Assembly (NCBI GenBank): GCA_021234155.1
Contig: JAJEKV010000003.1
Location: forward strand, 14,740,386 to 14,804,385
Length of the DNA stretch: 64,000 nt
Direction of reading: 5' to 3'
DNA from: Isoetes taiwanensis
Lineage: Eukaryota > Streptophyta > Lycopodiopsida > Isoetales > Isoetaceae
In this document: positions 1-11,112 of the stretch, in pieces
Layout of the letters: every line of letters begins with the position of its first letter
How positions within the stretch are numbered: the stretch's first letter is position 1
Position numbers and translations under genes: made by a program
The notes under the pieces: generated by a model
What the model saw: the letters and a program-made list of their open reading frames with translations, nothing else
Told to the model about the DNA's origin: nothing
Database searches by the model: none

Positions 1-86
1 CAGAAAAATGAGCCCGACAGATTTTGACATGCAAACTTCGTGACATTTTCTTTTCCCAATCGCTCGAAATCGCTCGATTTTAACAA

Positions 87-91
87 GTAGG
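87..91. repeat. Left 5-bp target-site duplication GTAGG of the copia locus
   Basis: GTAGG directly precedes the TG start of the LTR at 92, and the same five bases follow the last LTR at 35771-35775. Five bp is the usual copia duplication size. The match across 35.7 kb indicates that both outer LTRs belong to one integration event. Confidence 0.75.
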
Positions 92-265
92 TGTTGAGAT
101 GCCACGTTGGACTCTCAATTAAACTTGGCTCTTCCAAGTTTAGACATGCCTTTTCCATATTTGGACATGTTTAAAGGCATGCTTTTTCTATGTACTTATA
201 TAAGTGTTCATATTCAATAGATCGTTTGTTTTAGTCTTTTGTATACTTTTTGCTTAGTTTCAATA
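92..265 (+). repeat. Copia 5' LTR (174 bp)
   Basis: Starts TGTTGAGATGCC and ends CAATA, immediately before the primer-binding site. It is about 20 bp shorter than the other two LTRs (198 and 191 bp) because of a small internal deletion near 225-235. It is very short for a plant copia LTR. The ends are defined by the PBS on the right and the GTAGG duplication on the left. Confidence 0.8.
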
Positions 266-917
266 TGGTATCAGAGCAGCAAGTAATAACTGTGAAAGGC
301 GATTCGTCAGCGAAAACGATTTATGTTTTAATGGTACTGGATATCCGGGTTGGAAAAGAAAAATAAAATGTGTATTAGAAAGTGATGATTTCCTTGATTT
401 TGTTATTAGTAAAAAGGGACGTCCGAAGTAACCAGTGCAGGGTGATCAATTGGTCACTTCTAGCAAAGGTTTTGATGCGTGGCTTAAAGAAGAAAAACAG
501 TGGAAAATCAAAAATCGTGCAGCACGGCATTTATTACTTTATGGATTGAAAGATTCGATCCATGCGGATGTTGATCAATTTGTTACGTCTAGTGAAGTCT
601 GGAATTATTTGGAACAAGTCTATAATAAAAGAACGAAGCAAGAAGTACTTTTCTTAAAGAGGAGTTTAGCAAATCTTCAGTTTGATTCGTCGATTACTGT
701 TCGAGAACATATTGACCGTTTCAAAGAGACTGTCGAACAATTAGCTGCAGCTGGTGCACCTATATCAAAAGATGAGTTAGTTATGCAGTTATTAGAAACT
801 TTTCCGTCTTCTGAGTTTGGGGTTATTATTTCCATCTTAATGAATAAGAAAAATATTTCTTTTGAAGATGCTTGTGAATCCTTAGAGGATCATGTGCGTC
901 GTATTGTTGCGCCTTAA
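264..917 (+). pseudogene. Copia gag, 5' part (broken)
   Basis: Capsid-like gag of a Ty1/copia retrotransposon (UBN2-type region), recognisable by stretches such as SEVWNYLEQVYNKRTKQEV and REHIDRFKETVEQLAAAG. The frame can be read from an ATG at 264 that straddles the LTR/PBS junction (MVSEQQ). A one-base loss near 330 and a TAA at 429-431 break it; reading then continues open from 435. The same TAA is present in the inverted copy (1312-1314), so it predates the duplication. The frame ends at 915-917, where the sequence folds into an inverted copy of itself. The zinc-knuckle part of gag lies 18.6 kb away, at 19343-19781. Confidence 0.8.
266..277 (+). other. Copia primer-binding site (tRNA-iMet)
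   Basis: TGGTATCAGAGC directly follows the LTR. It is the standard copia PBS, complementary to the 3' end of initiator tRNA-Met. The candidate gag start codon (264-266) overlaps its first base. Confidence 0.85.
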
Positions 918-940
918 TAACCCCAAACTCAGAAGACGGA
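807..940. repeat. Inverted-repeat junction of the two gag copies
   Basis: Bases 807-828 are the reverse complement of 919-940. From here the two arms stay complementary outward, through gag, PBS and LTR, to 92 and 1676. The 90-bp spacer 829-918 belongs to the plus-strand gag reading frame. It marks the left breakpoint of the inverted block of the copia locus. Confidence 0.85.
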
Positions 941-1479
941 AAAGTTTCTAATAACTGCATAACTAACTCATCTTTTGATATAGGTGCACCAGCTGCAGCT
1001 AATTGTTCGACAGTCTCTTTGAAACGGTCAATATGTTCTCGAACAGTAATCGACATATCAAACTGAAGATTTGCTAAACTCCTCTTTAAGAAAAGTACTT
1101 CTTGCTTCGTTCTTTTATTATAGACTTGATCCAAATAATTCTAGACTTCACTAGACGTAACAAATTGATCAACATCCGCATGGATCGAATCTTTCAATCC
1201 ATAAAGTAATAAATGCCGTGCTGCACGATTTTTGATTTTCCACTGTTTTTCTTCTTTAAGCCATGCATCAAAACCTTTGCTAGAAGTGACCAATTGATCA
1301 CCCTGCACTGGTTACTTCGGACGTCCCTTTTTACTAATAACAAAATCAAGGAAATCATCACTTTCTAATACACATTTTATTTTTCTTTTCCAACCCGGAT
1401 ATCCAGTACCATTAAAAACATAAATCGTCTTCGCTGACGAATCGCCTTTCACAGTTATTACCTGCTGCTCTGATACCAT
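919..1479 (-). pseudogene. Copia gag, 5' part, inverted copy
   Basis: Minus-strand copy of the gag region at 264-828. It reads MVSEQQ from the ATG at 1479-1477, stays open through FNGTGYPGWKRK (where the plus copy has lost a base), then hits the shared TAA at 1314-1312 and reads on through DRFKETVEQLAAAG to SSEFGVI. PBS (1467-1478) and LTR (1479-1676) follow in order, so this copy still has its own 5' end. Confidence 0.8.
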
Positions 1480-1676
1480 ATTGAAACTAAGCAAAAAGTA
1501 TACAAAAAACTAGAACAAAGGAAGTAATCCCAAAGACTCAACCGATGTATTGAATATGAACACTTATATAAGTACATAGGAAAAGGCATGCCTTTAGGCA
1601 TATCCAAATATGGAAAAGGCATGTGTAAACTTGGAAGAGCCAAGTTTAGTTGAGAGCCCAACATGGCATCTCAACA
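1479..1676 (-). repeat. Copia middle LTR (198 bp, minus strand)
   Basis: On the minus strand it begins TGTTGAGATGCC at 1676 and ends at 1479, next to the PBS (1467-1478). It is flanked by a polypurine tract and the element's 3' region on one side (1677 onward) and by PBS and gag on the other. A single LTR joined to both internal ends is the arrangement of a tandem dimer or one-LTR circle, not of an ordinary insertion. Confidence 0.85.
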
Positions 1677-1820
1677 CCCCCCCTGCAACGTTGGTCTCTC
1701 AATAAAAGAGAACCAAAAATACAATACATAAAATGTCATATACAATTACTCAGAAGGTGACCAAGGATGCACACACCAAACATCCCCCATTGCAACCTTG
1801 GCCATGTGCCCGAATTAAAA
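1677..1820 (-). other. Copia polypurine tract and 3' internal end (minus strand)
   Basis: Read on the minus strand this matches 35440-35579: the stretch with GGTCACCTTCTGAGTAATTG, then a G-rich tract, then the LTR. It continues the minus-strand copia arm, which is interrupted at 1820 by the 11.2-kb element and resumes at 13005. Confidence 0.8.
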
Positions 1821-1841
1821 CATTAGAGCTAAAATGAGGTC
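1821..1841 (+). repeat. Left TIR of the 11.2-kb element
   Basis: Twenty-one bases starting CATTAGAGCTAAAATGAG, identical in reverse complement to 12984-13004. The sequences diverge immediately inside (TCATGTGAGCC versus AATTTGGTGCC). Confidence 0.8.
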
Positions 1842-2293
1842 TCATGTGAGCCTCATAAGAGAATAAGTTTTTTTTCCTCTTTTATTTCCACGTCATATGG
1901 GAGGGTATTAGTCAAACATGAGAGGCATTATTCTACCTTGATATTTTCAATTGATGAATCTCAAAAATGCGTTTAGAGCCGACCCACAGAGCCTATATCA
2001 TGAGGCCGCGTGTACAAAACATCCTCAAGCATATCAAATTCACATGCCTTAACAAAATCGAACCTGTCAATATCGATACATTTCGCATCCAACGTAGATC
2101 GAGTTACCAGGTAAGAGGCTAACTTAGATTTTCGTTTTTGATTCATTCGTATAGTAAGAACTTCTCCAAATCCCTCCGGCCAAATCCCACTCATATTCAA
2201 ATTCAAATATTTGAATTCCTCTCCCTCCTAGTTTGATCGGAATCGCCATATATAAGACATGGCTACTGAGAAAATTGTTTCCAATTTATCCCC
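1842..2293. other. Subterminal region and 5' leader of the transposase-like gene
   Basis: No protein is recognisable. A TATA-like CATATATAAG lies at about 2248-2257, just upstream of two in-phase-incompatible ATGs (2259 and 2294). The second opens the longer frame. Confidence 0.4.
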
Positions 2294-4847
2294 ATGGTCA
2301 AAATCGTCATTCATCTTCCTTCCGAGGAGTATGCTCAAACATGGAATAGACGAAACAATGGTTTTAAACAAAATGGTGTGGATGAAAACCATCTGCGTGC
2401 AACTGATGCTAAGCATGCTGATATTTGGGCTAAAGGAGAAATTTACCCTCCAAATCCCTTAACTGGAAAGTGTCCAGACTTCAAATCTGTCACAGGCCTT
2501 GTTACATTTGCATGCGAGGGCAAACAAGGTCTATTGGGATATTGTGAGAGCATGACCAGTTACTACATGCAATTGTCCTATCATAATTTGATGCTGCAAC
2601 AACAGATTTGAAGTTTAAAATTAAGCAATGGTGCTTCATTTAAAAAAATAGAAGATTGCAATTGCAAAATTTTGCAATTGAATAAGAGAATAGTCCAGCT
2701 TGAACAAGACGCTCAATTGATGCAATTTGTGATTAAGCAATCGGAAAGAGAAGGTGATCTAGCACAGGCTGAAGTGAAAAAATATAAAAAGATGGTTCTA
2801 TCATTGCAATCTAGATTAAAACGGTTGAAAAAAACAGGATTGGGATTGAGAGAGAGGAAGAAAAAGACAAAACCACTTGTTAAACTAAATCCAAGAGGTG
2901 GTGCATATTCAAGGAGAGTTTATGCTATGCGACAAGTCTTGAGTTTTGACGAGGATAGAGAGGAAATTCAAGATGTTGGGAGGTTAATAAATAGTATAGC
3001 AACAAAAGATGAACTTGTAGCCATGTTGGATGCACCATGCAATAGTGGCTTGAAGAAGATTGTGATTGATATGACAGTTGGAGAAATAGGCTCAAAAATA
3101 GATGTTGCACAAGTGCAAGGCATTTGCGATCAGGCAGGAATCAGTAGACAAGGATATAGGTTGCTTTTTAGGCCATTTCATAAGGCATTGAAATCAGTTG
3201 GCACAAACAGGAAAATTGTGCCAAGGCCTTATAGCTTGGACAAATTGAGGACAAGAAATAATACTAGTATTGTTGATATTTTAGGAGGCATGTGGTCAAT
3301 AGACTCTTCTCCACCAGCTCTAACGACTACTAATAAGAAGAAAAGCTCAATTGCTAATGATGTGATTGGGTTGCATTCTAGGAACAATTTGTGGCTTGAT
3401 TTAGAGAGTTTGTTGAAATTTATGGTTACGTACTATGATGTACATGAGACGGATGTTGATGGGCATTTAGAGATCTGTTTGAAACTTGATGAAATGGAAC
3501 ACATTCATAAAACAAAATATGAGAGAGTGTCATTAACATTCATGAATAGGGCTCTTTCACCAACTTACAAGGATCAAAGACAAAAGAAGAAGAAGGAAAG
3601 AGATTCAAGTTGGTTTTCTGTGCAATCCGAGGAGCACACATGGTGGCTTGGAATATTTCAGGTACATAAAGAAAATTATTCAGTTTTAAAGTGGGTATTT
3701 AACAAAACAGAAATTCCAGATAAGATTGGCATGTATAACGATGGGAAGAAATTGTATGTAGAAGGATTTGGCCCTTTTCATGTCAATTTCCATTTAGCTG
3801 CTGATCTAAAAACAGAGAAGGCTATGTTTAATGTGAAATCATCTGGTGCAAAGACATCACGGATGTGTTTGTTTTGCCTCTATACCTTGAAGGAGAAGCA
3901 AAAAGGCACTTCCAAAAGCACTCTATCATGTGATCAGCAGAAACCACCTGATAGACACCTAAAAGATGAGACATTTGATGCAATATTACCAATCCCATTG
4001 GATAGAGTACATATATGTACTCTTTCATGCACTTGTTAGGATAGTAGAAAAAATGATTTTCCACTCTGAGTGCTTCGTATGGAATATCAGAGATGAAAGA
4101 GAAAGAGAATCTGGGATAGAGAGAGTGCTCTCAGAAGCAGGGTTACATGGTGGAAAAGTAAAGTGAGAAAAAGACACAAAAAAGTCCGGAAATGGGAGAA
4201 GTTCAATCCCCGCGAAGGTGTCTCTTGGAGGGGATAAGGCAAGGCATTTTCTACTAAATGTTGAAAACAAGAAAGGCATATTTGAATTTGGTAGACAATT
4301 AGTGGAAGCGGAGAGGGATAGGACAGATGGAGCATGCGGAGAGGCAAGAAAGCATGCTGCATGGAATGCACTTTCAGATCTGAATTTACTTTTGCAGCAA
4401 CAGTCCTTCACGGAGGAGGATAAGAGAAGTTTCCACATTGTTGTAAATGAATTTACTAGTGCATATATAAAAGCATGGGGGGAGTCTGAGGTTACACATT
4501 ACATTCATATATTATATGCACACGGTCCATGGTTTGCTGAAAAGTATGGCAGTCTTGCTATCTGGAATACACAAGGGATGGAGAAATCTCATAAACAAGC
4601 AAAAATGGCATTTAATAGGAAGACTCAACGTGGGGGATGTTCTCTTAACGAGAAGTCCAATCCGTTAGTTCAAATGTTTCAATGGTTTTATAGACAAATA
4701 CTTCGTCGGCATGAGGAGAATTTGGCAACAAAATCTGCTCCACATGATGACAATGAATTAGCAGAGGCAGCACGAAAACGTAGAAGAGATGCATGGGAGA
4801 AATCAGATGCTAACATGAAATTAGCACAATGGAGAGAGAACAAGTAG
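2294..4847 (+). pseudogene. Transposase-like protein with coiled-coil N-terminus
   Basis: About 830 codons in three frame segments. From ATG 2294 the frame runs to a single in-frame TGA (2609-2611), then stays open to 4039. Reading shifts frame near 4030 (the HALVRIVEKMIF segment) and again to 4218-4847. In order: an N-terminal region, a coiled coil (residues of the type LNKRIVQLEQDAQL, about 2672-2850), a lysine-rich linker, a central region ending in a CLFCLYTL cysteine cluster, a segment like D-x-LH-x-LVRI, and a C-terminal block with H-x3-LYAHGPWFAEKYG and WNTQGMEKSHKQAK. The D..LH and QGxEK pattern resembles uncharacterised transposase-like proteins that I recall from cnidarians and seed-free plants; this is recollection, not a search. 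The TIR context supports a transposase role. Stop and frameshifts make it inactive as read. Confidence 0.55.
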
Positions 4848-6429
4848 AGGGTTGGCAGTAAATATTGCTAAAAAGGCTCTTTTGTATAGATGCAATTGTA
4901 TTAGACAGCTTTATAACAGATCAGGTTCAACATGTTAAGATTGTGCTGACAATTCTATTCTTTCCGTCTTCATGCTTCGTTAGATACAACTCATGTCTTA
5001 TAGACTCAATGTGAAGATTTATCTAGAAGAGTTATCTGCAGTAGTGCATGCTGCTGCATACTTGCTGCAAGAACAAGAAGGCAGTGTAGGTTCAAGTTAA
5101 ACAAGTCATGTACCTTCTGTTTGACACTAACATTTTCTGCTCCAAAGCTAATATCCGCTCTCCCGTTGTAGAAAAGCTCTGATTGGAGTTATGTTATATG
5201 GCATTTTCACTTTCCATTCTATAGACATTGGTACTTCTCCAAGATTATTATCAATGAATTTCCTTTCCGTAATGTCATTCACTGTACAGTATCCAAAGTC
5301 AATAATGGTTGGTATTTTAAGCAGGACTTTTCTTTTCTATCCTCTGAGCAAAAATCCTTTTCAGTTTCCATATTGTATTCCTAACCTGCATAATTCAATG
5401 AATATATCTATTATCTTCATCTGAAACAGGAATCTAGGACGTCTAATAAACTGCTCAAAGTTCTGTTCAAAGGAATTAGCCTGGCTAATGGTACTTAACT
5501 TTTACGTTTCAGCCAATTGCACTTATGAGCAGCATATAATGAATAACTATTAATTGCACCAATCAGCTAAGAAGATATGCAAATTAATTCTTACTCTATA
5601 ACATGGCCATGGAGTAATCTTGATTTTACAACTTCAAAGTTGCTATTACATAAATTTCATGCAGATCTGGCCAAGCTGCGCATTTTGTAACTGTGGGGAA
5701 CGCCATGTTATTGACATCTTGGCATGGAGTTATGCAGATTCCTGGACCTTGTAACTCCCACTTCCAGCAACCACAACATTAACAGAGCTCAAGCTGTTTA
5801 ATCGTTAAGCCTACAGCATTTAAATAGCTTTCCTGTATTGCACAATACTAACTGCAATAGAAGTGTGCCACTGAATTCTCTTCTCCATATCATACTTAGG
5901 CTCCTACATATTGTCCCGTAGTGCACAATAACAAGTGGAAGCTCTATGCATTAGGAAAACTACTACAGATCTTTGAAATCTGCTTTTTCATCCTTAGGGG
6001 GTTGAACCCTTATGTAACCATGATATTAGATTGTAGTACATAACCTCATTTTAGAAAAAATGTATTCAATTTCACTCAAACAACCTCATTTCAAAAAAGT
6101 ACTTAATATTATGATAGACTGTGCAGCAGCTTGGATGATATGCTTAAAATAACGGGAGCTACTAAAGGTTCTGTTTGTATTATTTCATTAAGATAACAGA
6201 GTGTAAGCAGAACATTCTAGATATTAAATGGAAGCATGTCCATTTTCAGAATCAAAACTAGGATAGTCATTACCTTGAGCTTATGAAAAACGAGAGAAGA
6301 GGAGGTCTGGAAACAAGATGCACATGGCAAAAGGGAGGCTCATATTGTATAAACAGCTTTCCTTAATACTAATATTCTTAACATAGAAAAGAAGTTTGAT
6401 GTTCTTAATATTACCGAATCCTTTATTAC
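4848..6429. other. Non-coding interior of the 11.2-kb element
   Basis: Contains the 3' flank of the transposase-like gene and probably the untraced 3' exons of the minus-strand gene. No frame is long enough to call. An 11-bp motif (CCTCATTT-A/C-A-A-AAA) recurs at 6042 and 6084. Confidence 0.4.
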
Positions 6430-9400
6430 GTGTGGTAGCTACTATTTTGTAAAGCTGTACTAAATTGAATACATCACCAAGAGGAAGAAGCTTAAGAGTT
6501 TGCTTTGAGGAGCTGTCTCCAACATCTTGAGTGCCACCAGAAAGAAAGACTTCAGTTGATGTAGACAAATGTTCCCCTGCAATCCGTCAACACGTTGGCT
6601 TTACAATTAGCGTGCAAAATCCAACATCAAACCACATCAGATCGTTCTCAGAAGTTATCATGGTCAAACATTATATTTGGTAAACCAACATGCAAGAGAA
6701 TCAGCAAATGCAAACACTATTTGTAAAAGAACCTTTTTAATCTGCTGATTAATAGAGTGAGCAAGCTGTTAAGAGGCTAGTGATTAATACCAAAGACTAG
6801 TATACTGGTCCACCTTATCAGTATTATTAAGCAAGTGAAGACTAGGATGCATGTGGTTAAAAAGTCAGTTGTTATTTCCAAGGGCCACTTTTGGCTAGAT
6901 TCACAGAACTGTTTAGAACTCGTCATGCAAACAAGCTCCCCATAATTGTTCAACTTTAAGAAAGCAGTTAAATAGTAATCGGAGTTGATGCTCATATAAT
7001 ACAGGGTATCATTGTAATGTCTGCATTCCACCACATTCAGTAAAAATAATATATCTATCTCCTGCAATGACCACCTACATTTTAAAATAAGAAAAGCTAT
7101 GCACCTAGGCAGTCTCAACGGAAATTGGAACTTGTATATAAAGCCATTAGATTGCCAAATGATAAACGCCAGTAAGACCCCTTTTTATTTAAACATAACA
7201 AGCTCCCTTATGTTCAATTTGAAAGCAAGACAAACCTCAAATTCGACTTTAGGTTTTATGATGAAATGCTTGTCAACAATTCTCTGGTCACCTTCTGTCA
7301 AATCATATTTAACTCCTAATTGGCGCATTCTTATCCAATCTGCAGGTTTGCTCTCCGTGGAAGATGGTGCTCTCAAGTACATATTAATAAACCTGAGGGA
7401 AGTCCTCATCTTCAGAAAAGCACAGATCAAATTGCCATACACGTACAAAGAAAATGCTTACTCTTCATGCCGAGGTTTATTTGAACTAAAAAGTGCCTCA
7501 ATTGATGTCTTGGAAATCTGCAGGTACAATCAAAGATGCAATTATCAACTTTGAGGTATCCATTTCCCTCTTATAATCATTATCCCCAGCTCCTATGGAT
7601 GCGATCTGTATGGAGATAGAGACATTTCATAAGATACCTTAAGGTCAATCTTCTTCTACCATACAGATGTGGCTGTACCATTCCAAAATGGAGAGGTTGT
7701 ACCATCATGAAAATCTGTTGCACATTCCTTGTATTGCAACAGCAAACACTGTGGGTCCAAAATCATATCTGCTAAAGGAATCATTGCACAAAAATCAGAA
7801 GTCAAGATGTAATCAAGCGTTTACAACTATAACGACACATATGTTAAAACTTATCGAGTTTGAACCTGAATGACCAATTTAGTTCTTAATATTTCCTTAT
7901 TTCTAATATGTTCGAAATTTACTGGTCTTTACATTTAGTTGAATGTTCACGTCGATATCAATCTTACGTCCATTTAAATAAAACTGATATTCATCGTAGA
8001 TTCTAAAAATATTTAAGATATCCCTACATTCGAGCAAGGTCCACTCTTCTTCTACATTGATGCTTCTCTCCATCATCCCGGCACCCACATCTTCCCTCAT
8101 TCACTTACCAGGGGCAGGTAGTGGAGGTGGCTCGATCTTATAAGTATTTGGGCATTGAGTTTTCTACTACCACACACCGGGATGCATCCATCGGGTTCTG
8201 CGGTCACTACGCAGGTGGAAAGCCACATATGCAATGCAAAACAATAGTCCTGGCAGGCAGTATGCATGGGGTCACCAGGCACACTTGTTCAGGGGCCTTG
8301 GTTGAACCGGTCCTCCTCTATGGGGCAGAAGTGTGGGGGCGGTGATATCCCTCACCACTTGGAGCGATCTAGAGCAGGTGCAAAGCTTTCTTGGCCGGGC
8401 ACTTTGGGTGAAATCCACGATCCCATATCGGATCTTGCTCCAAGAGGCGGGCTTCCTTCCATTCTGAGGGAACAGCTTATGGAACGTCACATTATTTACT
8501 TCGAGGAAGGTGGTGGCTATGGATGAAGCCCGGCTGCCCAACCTTGCTTTGGCGGTGGCGATGGGCCCCTGGCGACTCAAAGCTTCTTTGGAAAGACAAG
8601 CAAGCCCGGTGGTTCTCGCTATGGAATGTGCGAGGCACCTGAGATGTGGACCCGGTGCATACACCGAAGGAACGCTTTGCCTTGAAGCGGTGCTTGGATG
8701 CTTGCTTCATGGCCAAGCTTTGGGATCTGAGAGCCACTCACATGTCAAGGTGGCAAATTATCGGCAACGAGGTTAATCCCATGCTCACGAGGGGCCCACA
8801 CCACTACTGCGCACCCATCTACCCATGAAAAAGCGGGGTGATTGCTTCCATTACGCACAAGTGCACACCACCTCCGCATTGAGGCGGGGAGATGGATTCG
8901 GGAGCAGCGTGAGGGCCAGTCTGCATCGATCTTCAGCAGCGAGCCATTGAGGATGAAAGTCACGCCCTCGGGCTGTCCAGTGATCTGAGCATATCCGGGC
9001 TCGGTATGCTCGGTTAGTTGTGCCCCCATCGGGCCTTGCATGAGCTCTTGAGCCGGCCTCTGTAGGCTTGTTGGGATCGTACCTCAGGGAGAGGTAATGG
9101 ATCTGTGGGACTCGATTATGCCCCCCATCCGGCATTAACCTCAATTTGTACTTGTGATTATGTATATAAGCGTGCGGTATGTCGGCATTCTTATTGCTAC
9201 TAAGGTTTTCCCCGAAAACCCTTGAGGTGGGGTTTTTAATCACGGTAGTATCGCTTTTTACTCTCTCTCTCTTTGTACTTGGGTCCCATAGGCCAGTTGG
9301 TCTCCGTGGACGATAAAATCATATTCTATTCTATTCTATTCTTCATATCATGCCAATTGTAAACTTCCAAATCCATAGACGGTGATCTAGCGCAATGCTC

Positions 9401-10921
9401 CTCCACTGCCTTCCATGTCCAATGCCCATTCTCCCGTACACGTTTCTTTCGCTCGATAAAATAATTGGCATATAATGTCTGTCTTGTCAACATGTACCTG
9501 GCAGAAGACAAGCAATGATGCATAATGCTCTATACTTCTACGAATTAACCTGATAATTCTGCCACGAAATATTTTTAAGAAAAGAATATAGACGAAATTA
9601 AGTTAAGACAGCACACAAACCATGTCAGCACACCAAATCAAAACAGTAGAAAGGTGTTCGAGGTACCTAAATATGATTGTATCATTTGCCACAACGGTTT
9701 TTGTAACTTGGCCTCCAGTTTCATGCTCTCTTCTTCCCCATTCAAGACCGAAAACATTGTTTAGCGTCTCATTAGAAGCCTTAACAATAGTATAAGTCTT
9801 TGGAGCAATCCGAATTGAGGATTCTGATTGGAACATAAAAGAAAACACATTTAGAGGAAGAAATAACTTAATGGCACATCGAACACCACCTCTTTCTGTC
9901 AATGTTCTATGAACTTCTCTTGCCATACATCCTTGATACGCAGTTAATTGCTTGCAATCAAAAAATTCAGCCCCCATAGATTGCAAGCTTGGTGGATCCA
10001 AATCCAGTAACTTTCCAGTTCCTTTAGGTGCTATGACATAGTGAAACTTATGAAACCATATATTTCTATCCCGCAAACTTATCATACTGCAATTATTGAA
10101 GAGCAAATGTCCTACCTTGAAATGATGTACCTGTAGCAAGCTGGTTATGCTTTCTATGGAGACCACATCTATAAAATTTGAGGAGCAAATGCTATTTGCT
10201 TCAAGAGATTGAAATGATGTCTTCCTCGAAATTGCTTCCTTCCGCATATCTTTAGCATCATATGCATGCTCTACAACCAGCTCTTTCACTGTCTTGCCAC
10301 TAGGACCAAAAATAATCTCCTTCACCCTAGCTTTCCAATGAGCACGGACATCATTTAATTTGGAACGCTTTACAACAAAGTTGCCTCTTAATTTGGGCTG
10401 CATTGTGACCCACGATCCCACTGAAATGCATAGATCAGTAACACCATGTTCATTACCTGGATTGTGCAAAATAACAGTTTTTACTTCAGAATGTGCCCTT
10501 GCCATTGCTTTCAAACAATCTGAATATAGACAAAACAATACAGAGAATTAGCAGAGAGAAGATGTTGCATAGAGAAGAAAGTTTATAACTAAACAAATAA
10601 AAACTATGTGGTGCATGCAATATTCAAAAAGTAGGTGCAACCATGTGTCCAATGAATCTTCTATTTTTTCAAATAGAACAAACAAGAAAAAATACCATGG
10701 CATCACGTTCAAATAGATATATGTGACTATCTTGCAATTAGCTTCAAAGCTATCTTAGATGCAGAGAAAATTCGTATGATAACCTGAGTCTGTGCCCTTA
10801 AATCTGTCAATGCAAAAGTTATAGATTAAGCTTATTTCTAACCTGCAAGAAGCTGCTTTTGTTCCACAAATGGCTTGTTGCTATCCAGAAGAAAATCGGC
10901 TTGTTGTTCTATACGCCAGTT
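6430..10921 (-). CDS. Intron-containing gene of unknown function inside the TIR element (partial model)
   Basis: Five minus-strand exons join with matching phases at canonical GT-AG sites: 10921-10843 (ends phase 1), 10519-9667 (853 bp, ends phase 2), 7392-7236 (phase 0), 7061-6920 (phase 1) and 6576-6430. The spliced frame is open throughout, about 460 codons. Recognisable stretches are ADFLLDSNKPFVEQKQ, DLCISVGSWVTMQPKL, HWKARVKEIIFGPSGK, VKYDLTEGDQRIVDKH and STEVFLSGGTQDVGD. I do not recognise the family. The segment around WKARVKEI to DVVSIESITSLLQV is faintly BAH-like, which is only a guess. First and last exons are not resolved; an LTR-like repeat at 11113 may have cut off the 5' end. 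The intron 9666-7393 carries a LINE fragment. Intact coding capacity beside a broken transposase-like gene suggests a second gene of the element or a captured host gene. Confidence 0.6.
7393..8109. other. Intron sequence of the unknown minus-strand gene
   Basis: Lies between exons 7392-7236 and 10519-9667. Short frames here are unsupported by splice signals. The LINE fragment starts at about 8110. Confidence 0.4.
8110..9343 (+). mobile_element. 5'-truncated LINE with (ATTCT)n tail
   Basis: Carries the C-terminal part of a non-LTR reverse transcriptase in several broken frames: SYKYLGIEF, then LYGAEVWG, then a W-x-DLE-x-VQ-x-FLGRAL and PYRILLQEAG region typical of plant LINE ORF2 after the polymerase core. 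The 3' UTR ends GGTCTCCGTGGACGATAAAA followed by a pentanucleotide ATTCT tail (about 9322-9343). The same 3' end recurs at 13896-14060, 39545-39610, 55283-55361, 57726-57786 and 58663-58732. It is inserted in an intron of the minus-strand gene, so it is younger than that gene. Confidence 0.8.
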
Positions 10922-11112
10922 CTGAGAATAAGAACAAAAATAGAAATGAAAATAGAGGGCAAGCAAGATTAAAAGGGGTAACATGGCGATACCTCGGATC
11001 ACCTTGGGAAGTCCTTATGCCACGAAATCGGTATGTTCTGGCGATGATATGCATATGCCGAAGTGCTCTCAAGACGCGCCAAAAAAAAATATGAATAAAA
11101 CGGAGGAATAGT

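Noticed and set aside
8272..9243. Several minus-strand frames across the LINE fragment
   Set aside because: They mirror the LINE ORF2 coding strand and have no independent motif.
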